Assembly (NCBI RefSeq): GCF_900155965.1
Contig: NZ_FTMG01000022.1
Span: 1 to 64,000 of the forward strand
DNA length: 64,000 bases
From: Mucilaginibacter lappiensis
GTDB taxonomy: Bacteria > Bacteroidota > Bacteroidia > Sphingobacteriales > Sphingobacteriaceae
Direction of reading: 5' to 3'
Of the stretch, positions 36,031-44,107 are shown piece by piece; the first letter of the stretch is position 1, and each line of letters opens with the position of its first letter. Both the position numbers and the translations under genes were made by a program. The notes beneath the pieces are model-generated. The model worked only from the letters and a program-made list of their open reading frames with translations. It had not been told where the DNA came from and searched no databases.

Positions 36031-36151
36031 TGGTGCTGACAAGTCGGGTTTTCGGTTCTCTTTTAATGACAAAAAAGACCAGCTTTCCCTGTTTTTTAAA
36101 TGCCGATTGTGTTCCTTCTCCTATAGTTTATAATAAACAATAGTGTTGGGC

Positions 36152-36188
36152 AAACATAGCCTCAGAATTGTTGTCTGAGGCTATGTTT
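36152..36188. terminator. Bidirectional terminator
   Basis: Perfect 15-bp stem AAACATAGCCTCAGA / TCTGAGGCTATGTTT between convergent genes (lipoprotein and ssb). Confidence 0.92.
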
Positions 36189-36208
36189 AAAGATAAACAG
36201 ATAGGATA

Positions 36209-36625
36209 TCAATAAGGCTGACCGTTAGCTTCGCCGTCTGAGTAGTCAAGTTGATCCTCATGTTTCACCGTTGACCGTACATCGCCATCAAAATCACTTT
36301 TACGGCCAAGCATGGTAAAGTTTTCGGCAACTACTTCGGTAGTGTATTTTTTAATACCTTCTTTGTCCTCAAAGGAGCGGGTGCGTAGTTTGCCTTCTAT
36401 GTAAACAAGTTTACCTTTTTGTAAAAATTTAGCCGCCATATCGGCCAAACCACGCCACATTACAATATTATGCCATTCGGTTTGTTCAACTTTGCGGCCA
36501 TCTTTATTAAAGGTTTCAGAAGTAGCTAAAGGGAAACTGGTTACAGACACTCCTCCTTCTAAAATGCGCACTTCGGGATCTTTACCTAAATGACCTACAA
36601 GTATTACTTTATTAATTCCAGACAT
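36209..36625 (-). CDS. ssb: Single-stranded DNA-binding protein
   Basis: A 138-residue OB-fold protein: INKVILVGHLGKDPEVRILE at the N-terminus, FPLATSETF, TEWHNIVMWRGLAD and GKLVYIEGKLRTRSFEDKEG are the standard SSB motifs. The tail is short and acidic (DQLDYSDGEANGQPY) and does not end in the DDDIPF-type tip of most bacterial SSBs, so partner binding may differ, or a second full-length SSB exists elsewhere. Lies 24 nt downstream of mutY, in one operon with DNA repair. Confidence 0.93.
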   Translation of the reverse strand: MSGINKVILVGHLGKDPEVRILEGGVSVTSFPLATSETFNKDGRKVEQTEWHNIVMWRGLADMAAKFLQKGKLVYIEGKLRTRSFEDKEGIKKYTTEVVAENFTMLGRKSDFDGDVRSTVKHEDQLDYSDGEANGQPY

Positions 36626-36649
36626 GCCATAAAATAACGAAAAATTCTT

Positions 36650-37699
36650 TTATAAATTAAAAATATTTTTTATTAATATAACTATAGGTTTTGGAAAAGC
36701 CAGATTTCGCAGGTTTTCAACCGTAGTATAAAACCAGTTGGAGTCTAATTTAATGGGCTTTGATTGTATTTTGATCAACCTGATATAAAGGCGCTGGTGA
36801 GTGAGAATATGCTTTTGTACAGGTAGGTTATCCACTGATATCCTGATGTCGTTGCCGAAAATCTCCTTTACCGTGGGATTATCCATCAGTTCAGGAAGTG
36901 GTAAAAGAGAAGCTGTTTCCACCATCGGCAGGTCGTATAAGTTGGCCCAGATGTCTTTATCGCCCCTTTTATTCATTAATACGGAGTCTCCATCGGTTAC
37001 TAAAAAATAATTAAAGAAGCGTTCGCGCACTTTTACTGTCTTTAATTTAATCGGGAGTATACTGGTAGCATTATTTATAAAAGCAAAGCAATTCATATGT
37101 ACCGGGCAGATACCGCAAGCCGGATTTTTAGGCTTGCATAACATCGCGCCAAACTCCATCATAGCCTGATTATGTAAACCAGGGGTTTTCTTATTAATTA
37201 AATTATTGGCAAGCTCCTGGAATGTTTTTTTACCACCGGTTGAATTGATGGGTTCATCAATGCCAAAATAACGGGCAAGTACCCGGTAAACATTGCCATC
37301 AACAACGGCTTTGGCTTCATTGGCCGAGAATGAGGAAATGGCGGCAGCGGTGTATTCACCTATGCCTTTTAGTTTAATGAGGTCATCATAGCGCTGAGGG
37401 AATTTACCGTGATATTGTTCCTGTACTAATTTGGCTGTTTTAAGCATGTTACGGCCACGTGAGTAATAGCCCAGGCCCTGCCATAGTTTAAGTACCTCGT
37501 CCTCTCCGGCAGCGGCAAAACTGCTTACGTTTGGATATCTTTCTACAAATCGATAAAAGTATGGCAAGCCCTGTTCTACCCGTGTTTGCTGTAGTATGAT
37601 CTCCGAAAGCCATATTACATAAGCATCGGTAGTATTACGCCAGGGAAGGTCGCGTTTATTTTGAAGATACCATTGTACCAGTTCATCAGTAAAATTCAT
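36650..37699 (-). CDS. mutY: A/G-specific adenine glycosylase MutY
   Basis: A 349-residue base-excision enzyme. Catalytic Glu33 (SEIILQQT), helix-hairpin-helix LKGIGEYTAAAI (110-121), catalytic Asp134 (VVDGNV) and the four iron-sulfur Cys (188, 195, 198, 204; C-x6-C-x2-C-x5-C) are all present. The C-terminal NUDIX-like domain recognises 8-oxoG (LVTDGDSVLMNKRGDKDIWA, PVQKHILTHQRLYI). It removes A paired with 8-oxoG, fitting the oxidative-stress theme of this window. Followed by ssb. Confidence 0.95.
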   Translation of the reverse strand: MNFTDELVQWYLQNKRDLPWRNTTDAYVIWLSEIILQQTRVEQGLPYFYRFVERYPNVSSFAAAGEDEVLKLWQGLGYYSRGRNMLKTAKLVQEQYHGKFPQRYDDLIKLKGIGEYTAAAISSFSANEAKAVVDGNVYRVLARYFGIDEPINSTGGKKTFQELANNLINKKTPGLHNQAMMEFGAMLCKPKNPACGICPVHMNCFAFINNATSILPIKLKTVKVRERFFNYFLVTDGDSVLMNKRGDKDIWANLYDLPMVETASLLPLPELMDNPTVKEIFGNDIRISVDNLPVQKHILTHQRLYIRLIKIQSKPIKLDSNWFYTTVENLRNLAFPKPIVILIKNIFNL

Positions 37700-37940
37700 G
37701 GCTGTAAAAGTAAGCAGGTGAAAGATAATTGGCGAATGGCTGGCGGTTTTAAATATCGGCGATCAAAAGGGATGCCGGATGTGAAAACGGGATAATGAAA
37801 ATCGCATTATTGCTAATCATATAACCCTGTATTGAGCCTTTCGATCATCGCTCTTTTGGCTTTCATTTTTAACGATTTAGCTTACAATTTGTAACGGAAA
37901 TGTACGTTTTACTTACTTACGAAAAAAAAACTGTTAAATA

Positions 37941-37972
37941 TTTCGCTCTTAAAATATAAAGCGATACTTTTG
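37941..37972 (+). promoter_or_regulatory. Promoter of the HU operon
   Basis: TTTC (37941-37944; consensus TTTG), a 20-nt spacer, then TACTTTTG (37965-37972). The start codon lies 50 nt downstream. Upstream, 37700-37940, I see no gene; AT-rich and a run of nine A at 37922. Confidence 0.65.
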
Positions 37973-38022
37973 CAACCCCAAAACAGTTAAGTATTTATAT
38001 ATTAAATAAAAGTAAATCAGAT

Positions 38023-38316
38023 ATGACTAAGGCAGAAATTATAACTGAAATCTCATCTAAGACAGGTATAGAGAAAGTAGACGTGCAGGAAACAGTTGAG
38101 GCGTTTTTTAAAGTAGTTAAAAGCTCAATGGTTGGCGGCGAGAACGTTTATGTAAGAGGATTCGGAAGTTTTGTTGTAAAGAAAAGAGCGAAAAAAACAG
38201 CTCGTAATATTTCAAAAAATACTGCCATCATTATTCCAGAGCATTTTGTACCAAGCTTTAAACCAGCTAAAACTTTTGTTGAAAAAGTTAAAACAGGTAA
38301 CAAAACCAGCAAATAA
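38023..38316 (+). CDS. HU-family DNA-binding protein
   Basis: A 97-residue histone-like protein: MTKAEIITEISSKTGIEKVD (helical dimer part), FGSFVVKKRAKKTARNISK with the beta-ribbon arm entry, and PSFKPAKTFVEKVK at the end. It binds and bends DNA (nucleoid). The arm tip has NTAIIIPEHFVPSF, where the usual intercalating Pro is in place. It is followed after 9 nt by the TPR gene, giving an operon. Confidence 0.93.
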   Translation: MTKAEIITEISSKTGIEKVDVQETVEAFFKVVKSSMVGGENVYVRGFGSFVVKKRAKKTARNISKNTAIIIPEHFVPSFKPAKTFVEKVKTGNKTSK

Positions 38317-38325
38317 TTTATAAGC

Positions 38326-39174
38326 ATGAATAAGAAACAAATAGCCATTAGTGCAGCCGTAGTTGTGATTATGGGCTATTTGTACTATTTACCCGTTAAA
38401 GGTTTAATAAAACCCAAAGAGGCTAAACCAGATAAAACAAACGTAATGACAGGAAACCGCAAAGCGGCTACTGCTGTAACGGTTGATATGGTATCCGCTA
38501 CTGCTAAAACCGCAATTGGGGCGGCGTTAACAGCAAAGATAAATGACCTTGAAGGGCAACTAAAAAACGCATCAGGTACCGACGAGCAAAAATTGCAGAA
38601 GCAATTAGCCAGTCAGTGGGATGATGTTAACCAGCCGGCCCCGGCAGCATTTTATTACCAGGCTTTGGCCCGTAAGGAAAATAAGCCGGAAGATTGGTTA
38701 AACGCAGGTAATCGTTTTAACGATGCTTACAAACTTACACAGGACACTTTATTGCAACCTGCATTTGTAACTAATGCGGTAGAAGCTTTTCAAAGTGCCC
38801 TGAAATTAAAGCCAGAAAGCCTTGAGGGTAAAACAGGATTAGGTGTTGCTTATGTAAATGGCGGCGCCGGCCCTATGCAAGGTATAGCCTTGTTGCTTGA
38901 AGTAGTAAAAAAGGATCCGAACAATTGGAATGCAAACCTGAATTTAGGGATGTTCGCCATGAAATCGGGCCAGTACGAAAAAGCGGTAGGCAGGTTTAAA
39001 ACATTAATTGCCCAGAAACAGGAGTTAGAGCCAACTTTTTATTTGGCCGAAAGCTACAAACAACTGGGCATGAAAAAGGAAGCTATTGAAGCTTACCAAA
39101 AATGTAAAGAAATGATGCCCGATCCTGTATTTGGGCAACGCATTGATGAATATATCAAGGAATTAAAGAATTAA
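38326..39174 (+). CDS. Membrane-anchored TPR protein
   Basis: A 282-residue protein with an N-terminal transmembrane anchor (IAISAAVVVIMGYLYYLPV), a Lys/Ala-rich linker and TPR units: NAVEAFQSALKLKPESLEG, MQGIALLLEVVKKDPNNWNA, LGMFAMKSGQYEKAVGRFK and YKQLGMKKEAIEAYQKCKEM. Probably a scaffold outside or at the membrane. The HU, TPR, 29-aa basic protein, RNase G order appears to be an information-processing cluster. Confidence 0.88.
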   Translation: MNKKQIAISAAVVVIMGYLYYLPVKGLIKPKEAKPDKTNVMTGNRKAATAVTVDMVSATAKTAIGAALTAKINDLEGQLKNASGTDEQKLQKQLASQWDDVNQPAPAAFYYQALARKENKPEDWLNAGNRFNDAYKLTQDTLLQPAFVTNAVEAFQSALKLKPESLEGKTGLGVAYVNGGAGPMQGIALLLEVVKKDPNNWNANLNLGMFAMKSGQYEKAVGRFKTLIAQKQELEPTFYLAESYKQLGMKKEAIEAYQKCKEMMPDPVFGQRIDEYIKELKN

Positions 39175-39196
39175 TCACACATTAAAAATTATTATT

Positions 39197-39286
39197 ATGC
39201 CGAGCGGTAAAAAACGTAAAAGACACAAAATGGCTACCCACAAACGCAAAAAGCGTTTAAGAAAAAACAGACATAAAAAGAAATAA
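39197..39286 (+). CDS. 29-residue highly basic protein, COX24/AURKAIP1-like
   Basis: ATG at 39197, stop TAA at 39284. Sequence MPSGKKRKRHKMATHKRKKR plus nine more residues; more than half Lys, Arg or His. The KMATHKRKKRLRKNRHKKK-type motif fits the AURKAIP1/COX24 C-terminal domain, which in mitochondria is the mS38 small ribosomal subunit protein. In Bacteroidota such tiny proteins are annotated and may be ribosomal (knowledge plus inference). It overlaps the start of the following tandem hairpins by two bases. Confidence 0.85.
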   Translation: MPSGKKRKRHKMATHKRKKRLRKNRHKKK

Positions 39287-39333
39287 GCTGCTTTTTTTAA
39301 AGCAGCTTACCTGCTTTTTTAGGAAGCAGGTAA
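39285..39333 (+). terminator. Tandem hairpins upstream of RNase G (terminator or leader structure)
   Basis: Two perfect 10-bp stems: AAGCTGCTTT / AAAGCAGCTT (39285-39308) and TTACCTGCTT / AAGCAGGTAA (39307-39333). They share two bases, and both 3' arms contain AAGCAG or AGCAG that can pair with either CTGCTT, so mutually exclusive folds are possible. Confidence 0.75.
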
Positions 39334-39400
39334 CTTTAGTAGTGTTTTTTACCCACTTATTAACATGCGGTTTTTACCGTTTTAAGAAATGGAGTAGCAG

Positions 39401-40951
39401 TTGATAAAAGAATTAATTATCGATTCATCCCCAAATGGGGCTACCATTGCATTATTACAGGACAAACAACTCGTAGAACTTCATAAAGAGCAGGTCAGCA
39501 ACAATTATACTGTTGGTGATATTTACCTTGGGCGTATCAAAAAGATCATGCCCAGTTTAAATGCAGCCTTTGTAGACGTTGGCTACGAGAAGGATGCCTT
39601 TTTGCATTATCTTGATCTTGGTCCGCAGGTACAAAGCCTGCTTAAATTAACCAAACAAGTACGTAGCGGGGGATACCAATCGAAGCTTTTGGACGGCTTT
39701 AAGCTGGAAGGTGATATCAATAAAGGAGGAAAGATCTCGGAGATATTATCAAAAAACCAACTTATACCGGTACAAATAGCTAAGGAACCTATATCAACCA
39801 AAGGACCACGTTTAAGTTCTGATCTTTCAATAGCCGGCCGTTATGTGGTATTAGTGCCATTTTCGGAGGCTATCTCTATTTCCAAAAAAATAAAGAGCAA
39901 TACAGAACGAAATCGTTTACGGAAGGTTGTTGAAAGCATTAAGCCAAAGCATTTTGGCGTTATTATCCGTACAGTATCGGAAGGCAAAGGGGTTGATGAA
40001 TTACAAAAGGACCTGCTTGACCTGATATCTAAATGGGAATTATTCATCACTAAGCTACCGTCTGTTGAACCATCAAAAAAGGTTTTAGGCGAAATTGGGC
40101 GCACCTCAACTATCCTCAGGGATATATTGAACCCCGATTTTCAGCATATTTATGTGAATGATAATGGTATGTTCGAAGAAATTCGGTCATACATCCATGA
40201 AATATCACCAGATATGGAAAGTATAGTCCGTATGCATAAGCATAAGGAGCCTATATTTGAACATTTTGGTGTTGATAAACAGATCAAAGGGGCTTTTGGA
40301 AAGACCGTTAACCTTGCTGGTGGCGCTTACCTGGTAATTGAACATACAGAAGCATTGCACGTTATCGACGTTAACAGCGGTAACCGCACAGCGAGTAAAG
40401 AGAACCAGGAAGAGAATGCCTACCAGGTAAATAAAGAAGCGGCTAAAGAAATTGCCCGTCAGTTACGCCTGCGCGATATGGGTGGTATTGTGGTAATCGA
40501 TTTTATTGATATGCACAAACCTCAAAACCGCAAGGAGCTGTTTGACTATTTACGTGCCGAAATGCAGTACGATAGGGCAAAGCATACCATTTTACCACCC
40601 AGTAAATTTGGTTTGGTTCAAATTACCCGTCAGCGGGTAAGGCCTGAAATGAATATTGTTACCAGTGAAGTGTGCCCAACCTGTAATGGTACCGGTACCA
40701 TTAGGCCAACCATTTTGCTGATGGATGATATTGAAAATAACTTCAATTATATATTGGATGAGCAAAACGAAAAGGGCATTACCCTATGTGTGCATCCATA
40801 TATTGAAGCCTACATTAAAAAAGGTATTTACAACCGCCAGATGAAGTGGTTTGTTAAATATGGCCAGTGGATCAAGGTTAAAAGCAATCCTGCTTACCAG
40901 ATCACAGAATTCCGTTTCTTCTCGTCAAAGGACGAAGAAATAAAATTGTAA
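39401..40951 (+). CDS. rng: Ribonuclease E/G family endoribonuclease
   Basis: A 516-residue enzyme starting at TTG (39401), preceded by GGAG at 39391-39394 with a 6-nt spacing, a rare clear Shine-Dalgarno for this phylum; no ATG gives a better N-terminus. The S1 domain is GDIYLGRIKKIMPSLNAAFV, followed by DVGYEKDAFLH; catalytic Asp residues sit in HVIDVNSG (about 320) and VVIDFIDM (about 365); the zinc link is CPTC (about 424-427). Processes rRNA and turns over mRNA. It is the last gene of the HU cluster, behind tandem hairpins that could control it. Confidence 0.93.
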   Translation: MIKELIIDSSPNGATIALLQDKQLVELHKEQVSNNYTVGDIYLGRIKKIMPSLNAAFVDVGYEKDAFLHYLDLGPQVQSLLKLTKQVRSGGYQSKLLDGFKLEGDINKGGKISEILSKNQLIPVQIAKEPISTKGPRLSSDLSIAGRYVVLVPFSEAISISKKIKSNTERNRLRKVVESIKPKHFGVIIRTVSEGKGVDELQKDLLDLISKWELFITKLPSVEPSKKVLGEIGRTSTILRDILNPDFQHIYVNDNGMFEEIRSYIHEISPDMESIVRMHKHKEPIFEHFGVDKQIKGAFGKTVNLAGGAYLVIEHTEALHVIDVNSGNRTASKENQEENAYQVNKEAAKEIARQLRLRDMGGIVVIDFIDMHKPQNRKELFDYLRAEMQYDRAKHTILPPSKFGLVQITRQRVRPEMNIVTSEVCPTCNGTGTIRPTILLMDDIENNFNYILDEQNEKGITLCVHPYIEAYIKKGIYNRQMKWFVKYGQWIKVKSNPAYQITEFRFFSSKDEEIKL

Positions 40952-40984
40952 AGAGATTGATTTGCAGCTATGCAGATTTCAAAG

Positions 40985-41014
40985 TATGCAGCTATTTTAA
41001 ATAATAGCTGCATA
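40985..41014. terminator. Terminator between rng and the PagL-like gene
   Basis: Perfect 12-bp stem TATGCAGCTATT / AATAGCTGCATA with a 6-nt loop, then TTTTG. Confidence 0.9.
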
Positions 41015-41055
41015 TTTTGTTTACAGGGGTTTATGAAATACCTCCCGCCAGAGTA

Positions 41056-42168
41056 TCAATGAATCCTGAATAGTAAACCGTAACCAACATAATCTGCTTC
41101 GGTGTTGTGGACGTATCCTTTGGCCTGTAGTGCCAGGTAAGGAGTTATAAAGTATTTAAAACCGGCTGTCCAGTAGGTTTTTGTGGGGTAGTAACTGTTG
41201 TAGTGTAAATAATAACCATAGCCGGTCATTAAGGCCAGCTTACCCAGCCATAAATCAGGGCCTACGGCAATACCAACCCTCCAGCGGTCATAAGAGGTGG
41301 CATAAGACTGAAAATCATTCAAAAAGGTTGGCCCTTTGGTAGTTTTACTAAAAACGGTGTTATAGTAAACTGCATCTGTTCCCAATTTAATGCTCAATGC
41401 CGGGCTAAATTTGTAATTATAGCCCATATAAAAACCTGCTTTATAAAAATTTCTGTCGTTATATATAGAACCCCGGCTGCCCACATTAACGCCAAGCTCA
41501 AAAAAGTGCTTATTCTCTGGTTGCTTTTCACTATCATTTACTGGGCCGGCCTGATTAATTTTTTGTACAAGGCCCAGTGTGTATGCAAATGCATTTATAC
41601 CATTGTTGGGCAGCTTGGCGGCACCATTAGAGTAATGAAAAATCTCCACTCCGGCTTGTATAGCAGTTGTTTGAGTAATTGGGGTAAATATCTTCAGACC
41701 GGCCTGAGTGGCTAAATTAATGTGACTGCCTACTATAACGTTCTGATTGTTGGTCGCATGGGTTTCCGTGGCATACAAAAAGCCAAATCCCGGGGTAAAC
41801 AATAACTCAGTACGATTTATTTTAAACAGACCGATCTCTAATCGGCCCAGTACAGCGTAGGTATCGCCAATAAGGCCTTTGGTTGCCTGGTCATGATTTA
41901 GTATTACACGGCTCATATTACGATACGAAAATACGGCATCAATACTTTTAATATTTAGTATCCGGATGTAGTCACTTTTATTATCCGCCATATTAAAATG
42001 GTAGGCCAACTCACCACCAAATAAGGGACCGCTCAGGTAATTTTTTTCTGGCGAAAAAATTTTGATACCTGAGGTGCCGCTTATTTCAATACTATTTCCT
42101 GTATCCTGCGCTTTTGCTGAAAAACAGAATAGCGCAAACCCAATAATAACAGATAGAAATTTATTCAT
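41056..42168 (-). CDS. Outer-membrane acyloxyacyl hydrolase, PagL-like (lipid A 3-O-deacylase)
   Basis: A 370-residue protein with a signal peptide (ends SAKAQ) and alternating beta-strand pattern to the end (final YGLLFRIH). It has the PagL-type segment IFHYSNGAAKLPNNGINAF: His-x-Ser followed by PNxGxN, the catalytic His-Ser of PagL. Longer than classical PagL (about 150-190 residues); the C-terminal half reads like a second barrel-like segment (LGVNVGSRGSIYND ... YYLHYNSYYPTKTYW). Probably trims an acyl chain from lipid A. Start chosen at the signal peptide. Confidence 0.7.
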   Translation of the reverse strand: MNKFLSVIIGFALFCFSAKAQDTGNSIEISGTSGIKIFSPEKNYLSGPLFGGELAYHFNMADNKSDYIRILNIKSIDAVFSYRNMSRVILNHDQATKGLIGDTYAVLGRLEIGLFKINRTELLFTPGFGFLYATETHATNNQNVIVGSHINLATQAGLKIFTPITQTTAIQAGVEIFHYSNGAAKLPNNGINAFAYTLGLVQKINQAGPVNDSEKQPENKHFFELGVNVGSRGSIYNDRNFYKAGFYMGYNYKFSPALSIKLGTDAVYYNTVFSKTTKGPTFLNDFQSYATSYDRWRVGIAVGPDLWLGKLALMTGYGYYLHYNSYYPTKTYWTAGFKYFITPYLALQAKGYVHNTEADYVGYGLLFRIH

Positions 42169-42439
42169 AAGGTTCAGTTACAATAATTAAAAGTACGATG
42201 AACGGTTGCGTTCCAAATTTTATATGCTTTTATTAAGCATCAGAACACAGCCTGATACGGTTAAAGATAGTTTTATGTTTCCCGATTAATTTAGTTTTTC
42301 TGTAATTAATTAATTTTTGCGAAAGTTATAATTTAGGTATGCCAGATTAAAGAATAATTGCTAATTATATTAGTATATTCATCCTGGATTAACAGATAAA
42401 TGCGCATATTTGTACATCTGTATTGTGCAGATCTAAGAT
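42169..42439. other. Intergenic region with the likely radA promoter
   Basis: No gene. CATATTTG (42407-42414) differs from the -7 consensus only in its first base and lies 26 nt before the radA start. No further structure noticed. Confidence 0.4.
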
Positions 42440-43897
42440 ATGGCTAAAACCAAAATTGCGTACTTCTGTCAGAGCTGTGGCTTTGAGTCGGCTAAGTGGC
42501 TGGGCAAGTGCCCTTCATGTCAGCAATGGAATACTTTTGTTGAGGAAATCATTGACAAGGGCAATACGGCCTCCGTGCCTACCTGGAAAGTTACTTCAAA
42601 CACCCAGCAACGCGCCAATAAACCGGTGCAGGTGGCAGATATTACTTTTAGTGAAGAACATCGTATGCAAACACCCGATAAGGAGTTTAACCGGGTTTTG
42701 GGTGGTGGCATAGTAGCAGGTTCCTTAGTGCTTATTGGGGGCGAGCCTGGTATTGGTAAATCAACCCTGATGCTGCAACTGGCGCTCAATATGCCAAATC
42801 TGAAAGTGCTTTATGTATCAGGCGAGGAAAGTGAACGACAGATCAAAATGCGGGCGGAAAGATTGGCCCCTCTGCCCCCTGAAGGGGGAGTTATAAGCGC
42901 CGGGCATAATGAAAATCCACCTTCAGGGGGCAGGGCGGCATGTTATGTACTTTGTGAAACATCAACCCAAAACATCTTTAAACAAATAGAAGCCCTGGAG
43001 CCTGATCTGGTAGTGATTGACTCTATACAGACGCTTCATTCTTCGCATATTGAGTCTACCCCCGGCAGTGTATCACAAGTGCGGGAATGTACCGCAGAAA
43101 TGCTTCGCTTTGCCAAGGAGACATCAACACCCGTATTCCTGATTGGACATATCACCAAAGACGGTATGATAGCAGGGCCAAAAATACTGGAACATATGGT
43201 TGATACCGTTTTACAATTTGAAGGCGACAGGCATCATGTTTACCGCATATTACGCACGGTAAAGAACCGGTTTGGCTCGGCATCGGAATTGGGTATTTAC
43301 GAAATGCTGGGCGAGGGATTAAGAGAGGTATCCAACCCATCGGAAATATTATTATCGCAACGCGATGAACCTTTAAGCGGTATCACCATATCTGCCACAT
43401 TGGAGGGTATGAGACCGATGTTAATAGAAACACAGGCATTGGTAAGTACGTCTGCTTACGGTACACCACAACGTACCGCTACGGGTTTTGATACCAAACG
43501 GATGAGTATGCTGTTGGCTGTTTTGGAAAAACGCTGTGGATTCAGGCTGGGCGCCAAGGACGTGTTTTTAAATATCACCGGCGGAATCCGGGTTGAGGAT
43601 CCTGCCATTGACCTTGGTTTAGCAGCGGCCATTATATCTTCACATGAGGATATGCCCATCCCTTTTAAAACTTGTTTTGCAGGTGAGCTTGGATTATCAG
43701 GTGAGATAAGAGCAGTAAACCGGGTAGAGCAGCGCATTGCCGAAGCTCAAAAACTCGGCTTTAATCAGATATTTATATCCAAATATAATCTCCCATCAGC
43801 AGGGCAGGATAAAAAGCGGATGGATCTGTCGCGCTACGATATTGAAATAAAAATAGTGAGCAGTATTGAAGAGGTATTTAGTCTGCTTTTTGGATAA
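42440..43897 (+). CDS. radA: DNA repair protein RadA with an in-frame repeat insertion
   Basis: A 485-residue protein, about 25 longer than most RadA. N-terminal zinc finger with Cys10, Cys13, Cys24 and Cys27; Walker A GGEPGIGKST (100-109); Walker B region VVIDSIQTLHS; KNRFG motif (TVKNRFGSASELG); a Lon-like C-terminal domain (FLNITGGIRVEDPAIDLGLA). A branch-migration helicase in recombination repair. Residues about 143-167 are encoded by the dispersed GC-rich palindrome (see separate entry) and sit in the loop between MRAERL and CYVLCETST, where relatives have a short connection. The frame is kept, so the protein is probably functional. Confidence 0.95.
   Translation: MAKTKIAYFCQSCGFESAKWLGKCPSCQQWNTFVEEIIDKGNTASVPTWKVTSNTQQRANKPVQVADITFSEEHRMQTPDKEFNRVLGGGIVAGSLVLIGGEPGIGKSTLMLQLALNMPNLKVLYVSGEESERQIKMRAERLAPLPPEGGVISAGHNENPPSGGRAACYVLCETSTQNIFKQIEALEPDLVVIDSIQTLHSSHIESTPGSVSQVRECTAEMLRFAKETSTPVFLIGHITKDGMIAGPKILEHMVDTVLQFEGDRHHVYRILRTVKNRFGSASELGIYEMLGEGLREVSNPSEILLSQRDEPLSGITISATLEGMRPMLIETQALVSTSAYGTPQRTATGFDTKRMSMLLAVLEKRCGFRLGAKDVFLNITGGIRVEDPAIDLGLAAAIISSHEDMPIPFKTCFAGELGLSGEIRAVNRVEQRIAEAQKLGFNQIFISKYNLPSAGQDKKRMDLSRYDIEIKIVSSIEEVFSLLFG
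42866..42940. repeat. CCCCCTGAAGGGGG palindromic repeat inserted in frame in radA
   Basis: 75 bp (25 codons). Arms: TCTGCCCCCTGAAGGGGGAG (42871-42890) and, on the other strand, CCGCCCTGCCCCCTGAAGGT (42938-42919). GCCCCCTGAAGGGGGAG is identical to the copy at 5438-5454. Encodes PLPPEGG and PPSGGRAA-type residues on the plus strand. Confidence 0.9.
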
Positions 43898-43903
43898 CTT
43901 TTG

Positions 43904-44106
43904 GACTATGGGACTGTTGGATTATTGGACTATTAGACAAAAGATAAAGGACGAAAGAATAAAGGATTTTATATCATCCTTGTTCTTTCGTCCTTTATAT
44001 GTAAGGAATGGATTCCTTATCTTTCTATCTTTGTGTTCAAGTTTCCTTGCCAAAAAGTCCAATAATCCCCTTGTCCAATAGTCTCAAAGTCCAATGATCC
44101 AAAAGT
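43904..44106. repeat. Long imperfect inverted repeat (TTGGACTATTGG type)
   Basis: Left arm of TTGGAC / ATTGGAC units (43901-43940) pairs with the right arm TCCAATAATCC, GTCCAATAG, GTCCAATGATCC (44057-44104). A second inverted part is AAAGGACGAAAGAATAAAGG against CCTTGTTCTTTCGTCCTTTA. It fills the gap between convergent radA and the NHL lipoprotein gene. The plus-strand frame over it is an artefact. Confidence 0.8.
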
Positions 44107-44107
44107 T

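Noticed and set aside
39387..39396. ATG at 39389 as the rng start
   Set aside because: The frame stops after two codons (ATG GAG TAG); it only provides the GGAG of the Shine-Dalgarno.
43866..44081. Plus-strand open frame of 71 codons after radA
   Set aside because: Lies almost entirely in the TTGGAC inverted repeat; composition follows the repeat words.
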